13,912 nt of DNA from UBA8337 sp965657665 (GTDB lineage Bacteria; Pseudomonadota; Alphaproteobacteria; RS24), in assembly GCA_965657665.1 (NCBI GenBank), contig CBFHPF010000032.1:1-13912 (forward strand), written 5' to 3'. Position 1 is the first letter of the stretch. The number at the start of each line of letters is the position of its first letter. The notes below the pieces were generated by a model. The model was not told the DNA's origin, made no database searches, and saw only the letters and a program-made list of their open reading frames with translations. Positions 1-7,099 of the stretch are shown here, piece by piece. The position numbers and the translations under genes are program-made.

Positions 1-44
1 CCCGGATAAGGCGCCGCCCTCTTTATTTCATCTCGGATACGAGA

Positions 45-1055
45 CTAATTCTTAGCCTGATCCACCAGCTTATTGGCTGCAATCCAAGGCATTTTAGAGC
101 GCAGGTCCGCGCCGACTTTTTCAATCGGATGCGCGTCGTTGGTTTTACGGAACTCTTTGATTTCCTCTTGGCCACCTTGCATCCAGCGATCGGTAAATTT
201 ACCGGTCTGAATGTCTTCCAAGATTTTCTTCATCTCGGCTTTGGTGTCGGATGTAACGACGCGCGGGCCAGAGACATATTCACCAAACTCAGCTGTGTTT
301 GAGATGGAGTAATTCATGTTGGCGATGCCGCCTTCATAAATCAGGTCAACAATCAGCTTCACTTCGTGCAAGCACTCGAAATAGGCCATTTCCGGCGGAT
401 AACCGGCTTCGGTCAGCGTTTCGTAACCGGCTTTGATAAGCTCGACCACTCCGCCGCACAAAACAGCTTGCTCGCCGAACAGGTCGGTTTCGCATTCGTC
501 GCGGAAGGTTGTTTCGATAATGCCTGAACGGCCGCCACCGACGCCGCATGCGTATGACAGTGCGAGGTCGCGGGCTGTGCCGGATGCGTCTTGCGCAACA
601 GCAACCAAACACGGCACGCCGCCGCCTTTGAGATATTCGCCGCGTACCGTATGGCCCGGGCCTTTCGGCGCAACCATTGAGACGTCAAGGTCAGGGCGCG
701 CCTGAATAAGACCGAAGTGAATGGACAGGCCATGCGCAAACATCAGCGTGCCGCCTTCGCGAATATTATCCGCGATATCGGCATTATAAATGTCTTTTTG
801 CAGCTCATCGGGTGTCAAAATCATCACCACATCAGCCCATGCAGCCGCATCGGCAATGTTTTTCACGGCAATGCCTTCAGCTTCAGCTTTGGCGATTGAG
901 CTTGAGCCATCGCGCAGGCCAACACAGACCTCTTCAACACCGCTATCGCGCAGGTTCAGCAAATGGGCGTGGCCCTGTGAACCATAGCCGATAACCGCTA
1001 CTTTTTTACCTTTGATGAGATTTGCATCAGCATCGCGTTCATACAGCATTTCCAT
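45..1055 (-). CDS. ilvC: Ketol-acid reductoisomerase (NADP+), class I
   Basis: Cytoplasmic enzyme of valine, isoleucine and leucine synthesis. It isomerises and reduces acetolactate or acetohydroxybutyrate to the dihydroxy acid, using NADPH and Mg2+. The 336-residue product has the length of short class I enzymes. The Rossmann motif GYGSQG is at residues 23-28 and the GLRDGSSS cofactor-phosphate loop at about 46-53. Also visible are FAHG with H108, APKGPGHTVR at 129-138, DLFGEQ (D191, E195), HEVK with E231, and the SISNTAEFGEY substrate region at 250-260. The start at 1055 has a clear AAGGAG about 7 bases upstream. A second Met two codons later is possible but less well placed. It is the last gene of ilvI-ilvN-ilvC, 25 bases after ilvN, so it is probably co-transcribed. 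Nothing is missing from the active site. Confidence 0.97.
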   Translation of the reverse strand: MEMLYERDADANLIKGKKVAVIGYGSQGHAHLLNLRDSGVEEVCVGLRDGSSSIAKAEAEGIAVKNIADAAAWADVVMILTPDELQKDIYNADIADNIREGGTLMFAHGLSIHFGLIQARPDLDVSMVAPKGPGHTVRGEYLKGGGVPCLVAVAQDASGTARDLALSYACGVGGGRSGIIETTFRDECETDLFGEQAVLCGGVVELIKAGYETLTEAGYPPEMAYFECLHEVKLIVDLIYEGGIANMNYSISNTAEFGEYVSGPRVVTSDTKAEMKKILEDIQTGKFTDRWMQGGQEEIKEFRKTNDAHPIEKVGADLRSKMPWIAANKLVDQAKN

Positions 1056-1080
1056 AAGTCTGCTCCTTAAATGCTTTTCA

Positions 1081-1593
1081 TTACATGGCTTCGGGGCCGC
1101 GAGAGATGGCCGCCGCGCCGGTGCGCGAGGCTTCTTTCAGACCCAGAGGTTTCATCAGCCCGATAAAGGCGTCAATTTTTTCACTATTGCCGGTGACTTC
1201 GAAAACAAAGCTGTCCGGTGTCGCGTCAACCACGCGGGCGCGAAAGGCTTCTGACATACGCAAAGCCTCAACACGCGACTCGCCTTTGCCGGTCACTTTA
1301 ACCAGCGCCAATTCGCGCTCGACGCTGTCGCATTCGACCGTCAAATCAACCACACGATGCACCGGCACAAGCCGACCCAATTGCGCCTTGATTTGCTCAA
1401 TCACTTGCGGTGTGCCCGAGGTGACAATAGTGATGCGCGACATATGCGTCTGCTCATCAACCTCAGCCACCGTCAGGCTGTCAATATTATAGCCGCGTCC
1501 GGAAAACAGACCGATAACCCGTGCCAGAACCCCGGCTTCGTTATCGACCAGAACCGACAAAGTATGGCTGGCAATATTTGTTTCTGCGTTCAT
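1081..1593 (-). CDS. ilvN: Acetolactate synthase small (regulatory) subunit
   Basis: Regulatory subunit of acetohydroxyacid synthase. It binds the large subunit, stimulates it and confers valine feedback inhibition. The 170-residue product begins with an ACT domain (about residues 9-85; TLSVLVDNEAGVLARVIGLF, then GRGYNIDSLTV), followed by the C-terminal domain of the IlvN/IlvH family (ERELALVKV onward). The frame stays open upstream to a TTG at 1620, but the ATG at 1593 is preferred: it has GAAGG a few bases upstream, and homologues begin close to the ACT domain. It lies downstream of ilvI, after a 109-base gap in which I see no clear promoter or hairpin, and 25 bases before ilvC. The symbol ilvH would be equally acceptable. 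Confidence 0.95.
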   Translation of the reverse strand: MNAETNIASHTLSVLVDNEAGVLARVIGLFSGRGYNIDSLTVAEVDEQTHMSRITIVTSGTPQVIEQIKAQLGRLVPVHRVVDLTVECDSVERELALVKVTGKGESRVEALRMSEAFRARVVDATPDSFVFEVTGNSEKIDAFIGLMKPLGLKEASRTGAAAISRGPEAM

Positions 1594-1702
1594 CTTCAAA
1601 CCTTCGCAAAATCGACCCAATGCCGCTCGCGTGTTGGTGTTCTATAGCCCAATGGCGAGGCGGTTAAAAGCCTGTTTATCTGCACACATGCACCGGCGCC
1701 GA

Positions 1703-3460
1703 TTACACCAGCGCTTTACCCTCATCGGAAACTTCAATCTCGAGACCCTGCTCGTCAGCCAGCAGCATTTCATTATGCGCCGCGCCTGACGGAATCATCG
1801 GGAAGCAGTTTTCATCCTTGGTGACAATGCAGTCAAAAATCACCGGACCTTCAACATCGACCATGCGTTTAATCGCATCATCAAGTTCGCCCGGTGTTTG
1901 CGCCCGAATACCTGTCGCGCCATAGGCCTCAGCCAGCTTGACGAAATCAGGCAGTGCTTCGGAATAAGAACTGGAATAGCGGCCACCATGCAGCAATTCC
2001 TGCCATTGGCGCACCATGCCCATATACTCATTATTCAAAATGAAAATCTTAATCGGCAGGCGATACTGCACCGCAGTCGACAATTCTTGCATGGTCATCA
2101 TGGCAGATGCTTCGCCGGCAATATCAATCACCAAACCTTTCGGATTGGCGACTTGCACACCGACCGCTGCCGGAATGCCATAGCCCATTGTGCCCAAACC
2201 GCCCGATGTCATCCAGCGATTAGGGTCTTCAAAGCGATAATATTGCGCCGCCCACATTTGGTGTTGGCCCACCTCAGTGGTGATGAAAGTGTTCGGCCCT
2301 TTGGTCAGCTCATACAAGCGCTCGACCGCATATTGCGGCTTAATCGACTTGCTGTCTTTGGCATAAGCGAGACATTTGCGCCCGCGCCAGCCTTCGATTT
2401 CTTCCCACCAGCTTGCCAGTGCTTTCTTATCGGGTGAAACAGCACGCGATTTATAAACACGCAGCATGTCTTCCAGCACGTGCGCGCAATCGCCGACAAT
2501 CGCCACATCAACCATGACGTTTTTATTGATGCTCGATGGGTCGATATCAATGTGGATTTTCTTGCTGTCCGGCGAAAACTTATCCAACGCGCCGGTGATG
2601 CGGTCGTCAAAGCGCGCGCCGATATTAATCATCACATCGCAATCATGCATGGCCAGATTGGCCTCATAAGTGCCGTGCATACCCAGCATGCCCAACCATT
2701 GCTTATCGGCTGATGGATAACTGCCCAAGCCCATAAGGGTTGAGGTGATCGGAAAGCCGGTCAGCTTGACAAATTCGCGCAATAATTGGCTGGCTTGCGG
2801 ACCGGAATTGATGATGCCGCCACCTGTATAAAAAACCGGTTTTTTGGCATTGGCAATCAAATCAACAGCCGCATTAATCGCATCCATATTGCCTTTTAAT
2901 TGCGGATGATAGCTTTTGTGCTTAACCGCAGAAGGCTTCAAATAGTCGCCCATAGCGAACTGAATATCTTTTGGAATATCGACAACAACCGGCCCCGGGC
3001 GACCACTGGTCGCCACGTAAAACGCCTCATGCATAACCCGCGCCAAATCATTTACGTCTTTGACGAGGTAATTATGCTTGGTGCAAGGCCGCGTGATGCC
3101 GACCGTATCAGCTTCCTGAAACGCATCCGCGCCAATCAAATGTGTCGGCACCTGACCAGTGATACACACCATCGGAATGGAATCCATCAGCGCATCCGTC
3201 AAACCGGTAACCGCATTGGTTGCGCCCGGTCCTGATGTCACCAGAACCACGCCGCATTTACCGGATGAACGGGCATAGCCCTCAGCCGCATGGGTCGCGC
3301 CTTGTTCGTGGCGTACCAAGATATGCTCAATATCTTCTTGCTGAAACAGCTCGTCATAAATCGGCAAAACAGCGCCGCCCGGATAGCCGAAAATATGCTC
3401 GACACCCTGGTCTCTCAACGCCTGCAGAACAATCTGCGCACCATTCATTTCTTGGTCCAT
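1703..3460 (-). CDS. ilvI: Acetolactate synthase large (catalytic) subunit
   Basis: Thiamine-diphosphate enzyme for the first common step of branched-chain amino acid synthesis: pyruvate plus pyruvate or 2-oxobutyrate gives acetolactate or acetohydroxybutyrate. It has 585 residues, the usual family length. The N-terminal PYR domain carries FGYPGGAVLPIYDEL (24-38) and the cofactor-activating Glu in RHEQGATHAAEGYAR (E52). The central FAD-type domain spans about 195-340 (GARFDDRITG at 281-290). The C-terminal PP domain spans about 370-550, with LNNEYMGMVRQWQ at 475-487. The metal-binding motif, normally GDG or GDA followed by Ser, reads GEAS here (449-452), an Asp-to-Glu change. The start at 3460 has no close Shine-Dalgarno sequence; GGAGG lies 20 bases upstream, separated from the ATG by a small hairpin. 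A Met at codon 5 (3448) is an alternative start. It is the first gene of ilvI-ilvN-ilvC. The symbols ilvB, ilvG and ilvI are used interchangeably in this class. Confidence 0.95.
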   Translation of the reverse strand: MDQEMNGAQIVLQALRDQGVEHIFGYPGGAVLPIYDELFQQEDIEHILVRHEQGATHAAEGYARSSGKCGVVLVTSGPGATNAVTGLTDALMDSIPMVCITGQVPTHLIGADAFQEADTVGITRPCTKHNYLVKDVNDLARVMHEAFYVATSGRPGPVVVDIPKDIQFAMGDYLKPSAVKHKSYHPQLKGNMDAINAAVDLIANAKKPVFYTGGGIINSGPQASQLLREFVKLTGFPITSTLMGLGSYPSADKQWLGMLGMHGTYEANLAMHDCDVMINIGARFDDRITGALDKFSPDSKKIHIDIDPSSINKNVMVDVAIVGDCAHVLEDMLRVYKSRAVSPDKKALASWWEEIEGWRGRKCLAYAKDSKSIKPQYAVERLYELTKGPNTFITTEVGQHQMWAAQYYRFEDPNRWMTSGGLGTMGYGIPAAVGVQVANPKGLVIDIAGEASAMMTMQELSTAVQYRLPIKIFILNNEYMGMVRQWQELLHGGRYSSSYSEALPDFVKLAEAYGATGIRAQTPGELDDAIKRMVDVEGPVIFDCIVTKDENCFPMIPSGAAHNEMLLADEQGLEIEVSDEGKALV

Positions 3461-3468
3461 TATTTATT

Positions 3469-3485
3469 CGGCTTTCGCCGCCTCC
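3469..3485 (-). promoter_or_regulatory. Hairpin between Shine-Dalgarno and start of ilvI
   Basis: On the minus strand GGAGG (3481-3485) is followed at once by CGGC-GAAA-GCCG (3469-3480), a 4-bp stem closed by a GNRA-type tetraloop. After it come 8 A/T-only bases and the ilvI ATG. If the stem forms, the ribosome-binding site is brought to a normal distance from the start codon. The role is inferred from sequence only. Confidence 0.4.
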
Positions 3486-3537
3486 AAACAGATAAGAGGA
3501 CAAGCGCCAATATGGCTCTTTTCCTCGACAAGCGGCG

Positions 3538-3565
3538 AAAATAGCAATTTTTATGTCTTCGTCAA
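3538..3565 (-). promoter_or_regulatory. Probable sigma-70-type promoter of the ilvI-ilvN-ilvC operon
   Basis: On the minus strand TTGACG (revcomp of 3560-3565) is followed after 16 bases by TATTTT (revcomp of 3538-3543). The -35 matches consensus at five of six positions and the -10 at four of six. The -35 lies within the last codons of miaA. Transcription would start near 3531, giving a leader of about 70 bases before ilvI. I see no leader peptide rich in Leu, Val or Ile. Confidence 0.5.
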
Positions 3566-4495
3566 GCTATTTTGCGCAATAAATGAAAAGATTTTATCGA
3601 AATTATTTTCGTAATCTTTCTCAGAAAAGCTTTCCCAATCGCTCATCCGATTACGAAACCACGTCATTTGTCGCTTGGCATAACGGCGCGTCGCTTGTTG
3701 CGCCGCCGCCACGGCTTCTTCACGGCTTATCTCACCGTTCAACATGGCGCTGATTTCCGGCACACCCAGCGCTTTCATGGCCGGTGTATCGCGCGATAAA
3801 TTCTCTGCCAAAAGCGCGCGCACCTCAGCCAATGCCGCGCCATCCATCATTTGCTCAAACCGCGCATCGCATCGTGCATAAAGCCACTCACGGTTTGGCA
3901 TCAGCAAAATCTTTCGCGCCATCTCAAGCGGTGCTTGCGGCTTGATTTTCTGCCAGTCAGACAATTTTGTGCCGGTTGCCTCATGCACTTCCAGCGCGCG
4001 CAAAATGCGCTGCTTGTCGCCCGCCTCCAGCCGCGCAGCCAAAACGGGGTCGCGATGCTGCAATTCCGCATATAACGCCGCCAAGCCCTCATCCGCTAAT
4101 TTATTGCGCCAGCTTGCCCGCACGGCATCGGGAATATCGGGTATCTCGCTCAAGCCCTCAGTCAGTGCGGCGAAATATAAACCCGTGCCGCCAATGATAA
4201 TCGGCACTTGGTTATTATCGCGCGCGGCGGCGATTTCAGCCAAGGCTTCAGATTGCCAGACGCCAACACTATACGGCGTGCCCGGGGCGACATGGCCATA
4301 AAGCTTATGCTGTGCTTGGCTTTCCTCCGCTTCGTCCGGGCGGGCCGTTAATTGACGCAAAATGCCGTATACCTGCATGCTGTCGGCATTGATGATGACG
4401 CCGTCATCGTTTTTTGCCAGTGCGAGCGCCAATGCGGACTTGCCGCTGGCCGTTGCGCCTGCAATAAGAATAGGTGTGGTGTCGCTCTGCGGCAT
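3551..4495 (-). CDS. miaA: tRNA dimethylallyltransferase
   Basis: Transfers a dimethylallyl group to the exocyclic amine of A37 in tRNAs that read UNN codons, the first step toward ms2i6A. The 314-residue product starts with the P-loop GATASGKS (13-20), then the conserved NADSMQVY, the TARPDE segment and GGTGLYF, all characteristic of the MiaA/IPT family. The C-terminal part (RRYAKRQMTWFRNR) is the usual tRNA-contacting region. The ATG at 4495 is chosen because the P-loop then sits at the normal distance from the N-terminus; the open frame continues to a TTG at 4529-4531. No Shine-Dalgarno sequence precedes 4495, and the predicted transcription start is almost at the ATG, so the mRNA could be leaderless. 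It is divergent from serB with 28 bases between starts, and its 3' end contains the likely ilvI promoter. Confidence 0.95.
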   Translation of the reverse strand: MPQSDTTPILIAGATASGKSALALALAKNDDGVIINADSMQVYGILRQLTARPDEAEESQAQHKLYGHVAPGTPYSVGVWQSEALAEIAAARDNNQVPIIIGGTGLYFAALTEGLSEIPDIPDAVRASWRNKLADEGLAALYAELQHRDPVLAARLEAGDKQRILRALEVHEATGTKLSDWQKIKPQAPLEMARKILLMPNREWLYARCDARFEQMMDGAALAEVRALLAENLSRDTPAMKALGVPEISAMLNGEISREEAVAAAQQATRRYAKRQMTWFRNRMSDWESFSEKDYENNFDKIFSFIAQNSLTKT

Positions 4496-4502
4496 GAATA
4501 AA

Positions 4503-4531
4503 GTTTTACAGGGTTCGCATCGAATGACCAA
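4503..4531 (-). promoter_or_regulatory. Candidate miaA promoter overlapping the serB start
   Basis: On the minus strand TTGGTC (revcomp of 4526-4531) is followed after 17 bases by TAAAAC (revcomp of 4503-4508), each a four-of-six match to the sigma-70 boxes. The predicted start, near 4496, is one base before the miaA ATG, implying a leaderless transcript. The boxes overlap the serB start codon at 4524. The match is moderate and sequence-only. Confidence 0.3.
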
Positions 4532-5420
4532 TCATCAAGCACAAGATTTTCTCGTTTTGACGGCCATGCCCGGCGCGGGTGTTTTTACAGACACATGGCT
4601 GGATGAGCTGGCTGAAGCCATGCCGGGTCTGCCAACGGCCCGCCGTTTGAGCGCTGATGCGCTGGAATTTCAGCTGACGGATGACATGACCGGCATTGTC
4701 GATGCGCTGAGCAATCGTTTTACCGGTGCACCATTTGACATTAATCGGGTTGATGGTGCTGACCGCAAAAAGAAAATGCTGATTGCCGATTTGGAGTCGA
4801 CCATTATCGAGCAAGAATGCCTCGATGAATTGGCCAAACATATCGGCAAAGAAGATGTGATGGTGGACATTACGGCGCGCGCCATGCGCGGCGAGCTTGA
4901 TTTCGAACCGGCACTGAAAGAGCGCGTCGCCATGCTTGAAGGCATGCCCGAAAGCGCGCTGCAAACGCTTTACGACACAGGCATTTCGCTGATGCCGGGC
5001 GCACAAACACTGCTGGCCACGCTAAAGGCCAATAATGTATTTTGCGGCTTGGTATCTGGCGGGTTTGCCTTTTTCGCCGGACGCATCGCCGAGAAGCTCA
5101 GTTTCGACCGCTTTCAGTGCAATGATTTAAACCTGCAAGACGGCGTGTTGGACGGCACAGTTGTCGAACCGATATTGGGCCGCGCAGCCAAGGCCGAAAT
5201 CCTTGCCGCTTGGGCGGAAGAATTGTGCTTCACGCCAAAAGACGTGCTGGCCACCGGCGACGGCTCCAATGATTTGGCAATGCTCGATTTGGCCGGCATG
5301 GGGGTTGCGTTTCGCGCCAAACCGGCTGTTGCCGAAGCAGCACGCTATCGCATCCAGCATGGTGACTTGACCGCCCTGCTTTATTTACAAGGCTATGCAC
5401 AAGACGAGTTCGTCTCGTAA
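4524..5420 (+). CDS. serB: Phosphoserine phosphatase (HAD family)
   Basis: Last step of serine synthesis: hydrolyses O-phosphoserine to serine. The 298-residue product has an N-terminal regulatory-type region (about 1-80) and a HAD phosphatase domain (about 83-290). HAD motif I lies at 89-93 and reads DLEST, so the nucleophile D89 is present but the usual second Asp is Glu (E91, codon GAG). Motif II is LVSGGF, the motif III Lys is in GRAAKAEIL, and motif IV is GDGSNDLAML. The segment after motif I (EQECLDELA) is typical of SerB substrate-specificity sequences. The ATG at 4524 is chosen because upstream in-frame codons run into the miaA gene on the other strand. Only a weak AGGG lies 11 bases upstream. 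Convergent with degP; no classical terminator is seen between them, only the tandem repeat. Confidence 0.92.
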   Translation: MTNHQAQDFLVLTAMPGAGVFTDTWLDELAEAMPGLPTARRLSADALEFQLTDDMTGIVDALSNRFTGAPFDINRVDGADRKKKMLIADLESTIIEQECLDELAKHIGKEDVMVDITARAMRGELDFEPALKERVAMLEGMPESALQTLYDTGISLMPGAQTLLATLKANNVFCGLVSGGFAFFAGRIAEKLSFDRFQCNDLNLQDGVLDGTVVEPILGRAAKAEILAAWAEELCFTPKDVLATGDGSNDLAMLDLAGMGVAFRAKPAVAEAARYRIQHGDLTALLYLQGYAQDEFVS

Positions 5421-5422
5421 GT

Positions 5423-5465
5423 CTCTAATCGATTACACCTCTAATCGATTACACCTCTAATCGAT
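5423..5465. repeat. 16-bp palindromic tandem repeat, about 2.7 copies
   Basis: The unit CTCTAATCGATTACAC occurs at 5423-5438 and 5439-5454 without mismatch, and its first 11 bases occur again at 5455-5465. Each full unit contains the perfect 10-bp palindrome TAATCGATTA. The partial third copy overlaps the last codons and the TAG stop of the Do-protease gene, so the array looks like a downstream duplication of that gene's 3' end. It fills the whole gap between the convergent serB and degP genes. Confidence 0.9.
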
Positions 5466-6905
5466 AAGCGGAAGAGCGATAAAGCGCTCTGTGCCGCGCG
5501 ACTGCACAAACACCAGCACAGATTTACGACCGGCTTTTTTTGCCTTCTCGATAAGATTAACGGCGGTTTTTGCCGAGCCGACACTCATCTGATCAATCTC
5601 AGAGATGACATCACCGGCGCGAATACCCGCCTCTGCCGCCAAACTTGTGCCATCGACGGCCACCACCAAAGCACCGGTTGCGTCGTCGCCAAGCTCAAAG
5701 TCGCGGCGCAAATTCGGATTGATATTCTGCAAGGTCAGCCCAAGCACTGTAAGCTCAGAACCGCTATCGTTTTTCTTTTTACCACTTTTTGCGGGCTTCG
5801 CCTCAACAGCTGTTTCTTCCAAACGACCGGTGACAATTTTCAACCGCTTGGTTTTACCGCGCCGGATAACCTCAACACTCACCGGCTTATCAATCGCAGT
5901 TTCAGCGACAATGCGCGGCAAGTCGCGCATTTGATCGACCGGCTTATTGTCGAATTTTACAATCACATCGCCGACTTTGAGACCGCCTTTTTCAGCCGGG
6001 CCATCCGGTGAAATTTCTGACACCAGCGCGCCGCTCGCCTTACCCAAAGACAGGCTTTCGGCCAATTCATCGGTGACCGTTTGAATGCGCACACCAAGCC
6101 AGCCGCGCCGTGTTTCGCCATATTGGCGCAATTGCGCGACAACCGATTTCGTCAGATTTGACGGAATGGAGAAACCGATACCGACCGAACCGCCGGACGG
6201 CGAAATAATCGCCGAGTTCACGCCGATAACCTCGCCCTTTAAATTGAACAACGGCCCACCCGAATTACCGCGGTTGATGGCGGCATCGGTTTGAATGAAG
6301 CTGTCATACGGACCGGCATTGATATCGCGATTAATCGCCGAAATAATACCTGCCGACAGCGAACCGCCCAGACCGAACGGATTGCCGATAGCAATCACCC
6401 AATCGCCGACCCGTGCTTTCTCGCTATTACCAAGCGGCACGAAAGGCAGCTTTTTGCGCGGTTTAACTTTCAAAACAGCCAAGTCGGTTTTCGGGTCACG
6501 GCCGATAATTTCGGCATCAAGCTTACTGCCATCATTGAAGTTGACGGTAATCTCATCGGCTTCCTCAATCACATGATTATTCGTGATGATGATGCCGGAC
6601 GGGTCGATGACAAAGCCCGAGCCGAGCGATGACACTTTGCGTTGTGGTGCAGGTGCGCCGCGCCGTTGATTGAAAAACTCTTCAAAAAAATCATTAAACG
6701 GCGGCTGCCCCGGCCCGGTCGAACGATTATTGCGTTTAACCGTTTGCGATGTCGAAATATTGACCACGGCGGGCATGAGCCGCTCAGCCAAATCGGCAAA
6801 GCCATCTGGCGCAGGGCGCGCGTCGATTGTCCCTGTCGGCACAACCAGTAAAGCCGTCAACATCAAAAAAACGAGTGAAAAACGCGAAGAGTTCATAAAA
6901 AACAT
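5457..6905 (-). CDS. degP: Do-family periplasmic serine endoprotease (DegP/HtrA type)
   Basis: Envelope protease and chaperone acting on misfolded periplasmic proteins. With the start at 6905 it has 482 residues. A hydrophobic signal peptide covers about residues 8-29, with likely cleavage after IDA. The trypsin-like domain carries the triad H111 (TNNHV), D141 (TDLAVLKV) and S215 (GNSGGPL). Two PDZ domains follow, at about 268-362 and 385-478, joined by a Lys/Ser-rich linker (368-383). The start at 6905 is preferred because AGGA lies 6 bases upstream, overlapping the end of the preceding small gene; an internal Met at 6896 is the alternative. It is the last gene of the hflK-hflC-DUF2065 operon, 8 bases after its neighbour. 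Two PDZ domains fit DegP/MucD/DegQ-like proteins rather than single-PDZ DegS. The exact subfamily name is uncertain. Confidence 0.93.
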   Translation of the reverse strand: MFFMNSSRFSLVFLMLTALLVVPTGTIDARPAPDGFADLAERLMPAVVNISTSQTVKRNNRSTGPGQPPFNDFFEEFFNQRRGAPAPQRKVSSLGSGFVIDPSGIIITNNHVIEEADEITVNFNDGSKLDAEIIGRDPKTDLAVLKVKPRKKLPFVPLGNSEKARVGDWVIAIGNPFGLGGSLSAGIISAINRDINAGPYDSFIQTDAAINRGNSGGPLFNLKGEVIGVNSAIISPSGGSVGIGFSIPSNLTKSVVAQLRQYGETRRGWLGVRIQTVTDELAESLSLGKASGALVSEISPDGPAEKGGLKVGDVIVKFDNKPVDQMRDLPRIVAETAIDKPVSVEVIRRGKTKRLKIVTGRLEETAVEAKPAKSGKKKNDSGSELTVLGLTLQNINPNLRRDFELGDDATGALVVAVDGTSLAAEAGIRAGDVISEIDQMSVGSAKTAVNLIEKAKKAGRKSVLVFVQSRGTERFIALPLID

Positions 6906-6913
6906 ATCAATTC

Positions 6914-7099
6914 CTATCCAAGCAGCCAAACCAGCGCGACACCGCATGCGAGGGCAACAAGCCCACCAACGCGCAACTCCGTGTCACTGACTTTTTCCAT
7001 CTGAGCCAACATGGCGCGTAAAAATGTCGGAAAAAGGGCATACAATGCCCCTTCAAAAGCAAGCACCAGCCCGAGGGCCAAAACCAGCTTCTCCAACAT
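6914..7099 (-). CDS. DUF2065 (YjeT-like) small two-helix membrane protein
   Basis: A 61-residue protein with two hydrophobic segments (about 3-20 and 43-60) separated by a short charged loop (AQMEKVSDTELR). The pattern of Leu/Ala/Gly-rich helices around FPTFLRAML, and then a glycine-rich second helix (VGGLVALACGVALVWLLG), is that of the DUF2065/YjeT family, which is often encoded beside hflK-hflC. The molecular function is unknown. The ATG at 7097-7099 directly abuts the TAA of hflC with no base between, and its TAG is 8 bases from the Do-protease start, so translation is probably coupled through the operon. Inference from context: an accessory of the HflKC-FtsH or envelope quality-control system. 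Confidence 0.85.
   Translation of the reverse strand: MLEKLVLALGLVLAFEGALYALFPTFLRAMLAQMEKVSDTELRVGGLVALACGVALVWLLG

Noticed and set aside
31..44. Hairpin TCTCG-GATA-CGAGA just after the ilvC stop, as a terminator
   Set aside because: Five-base-pair stem without a T-run on the minus strand; too weak to call, although the window ends too soon to judge the region.
1594..1702. Separate ilvN promoter in the 109-base ilvI-ilvN gap
   Set aside because: I saw a TATAGA-like box but no -35 at suitable distance; co-transcription from ilvI is the simpler reading.
1898..2437. A 179-codon open frame on the plus strand opposite ilvI
   Set aside because: Antisense to a well-conserved ilvI; His/Arg-rich sequence without family resemblance, as expected of a shadow frame.
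3473..3540. 9-bp inverted repeat (TTTCGCCGC / GCGGCGAAA) as an attenuator of the ilv operon
   Set aside because: The outer arm overlaps the spacer between the predicted -10 and start site, so it is probably not in the transcript; there is also no leader peptide with Leu/Val/Ile codons.
4506..5006. A 166-codon open frame on the minus strand opposite serB
   Set aside because: Antisense to serB, His/Arg-rich, no motif, no ribosome-binding site.
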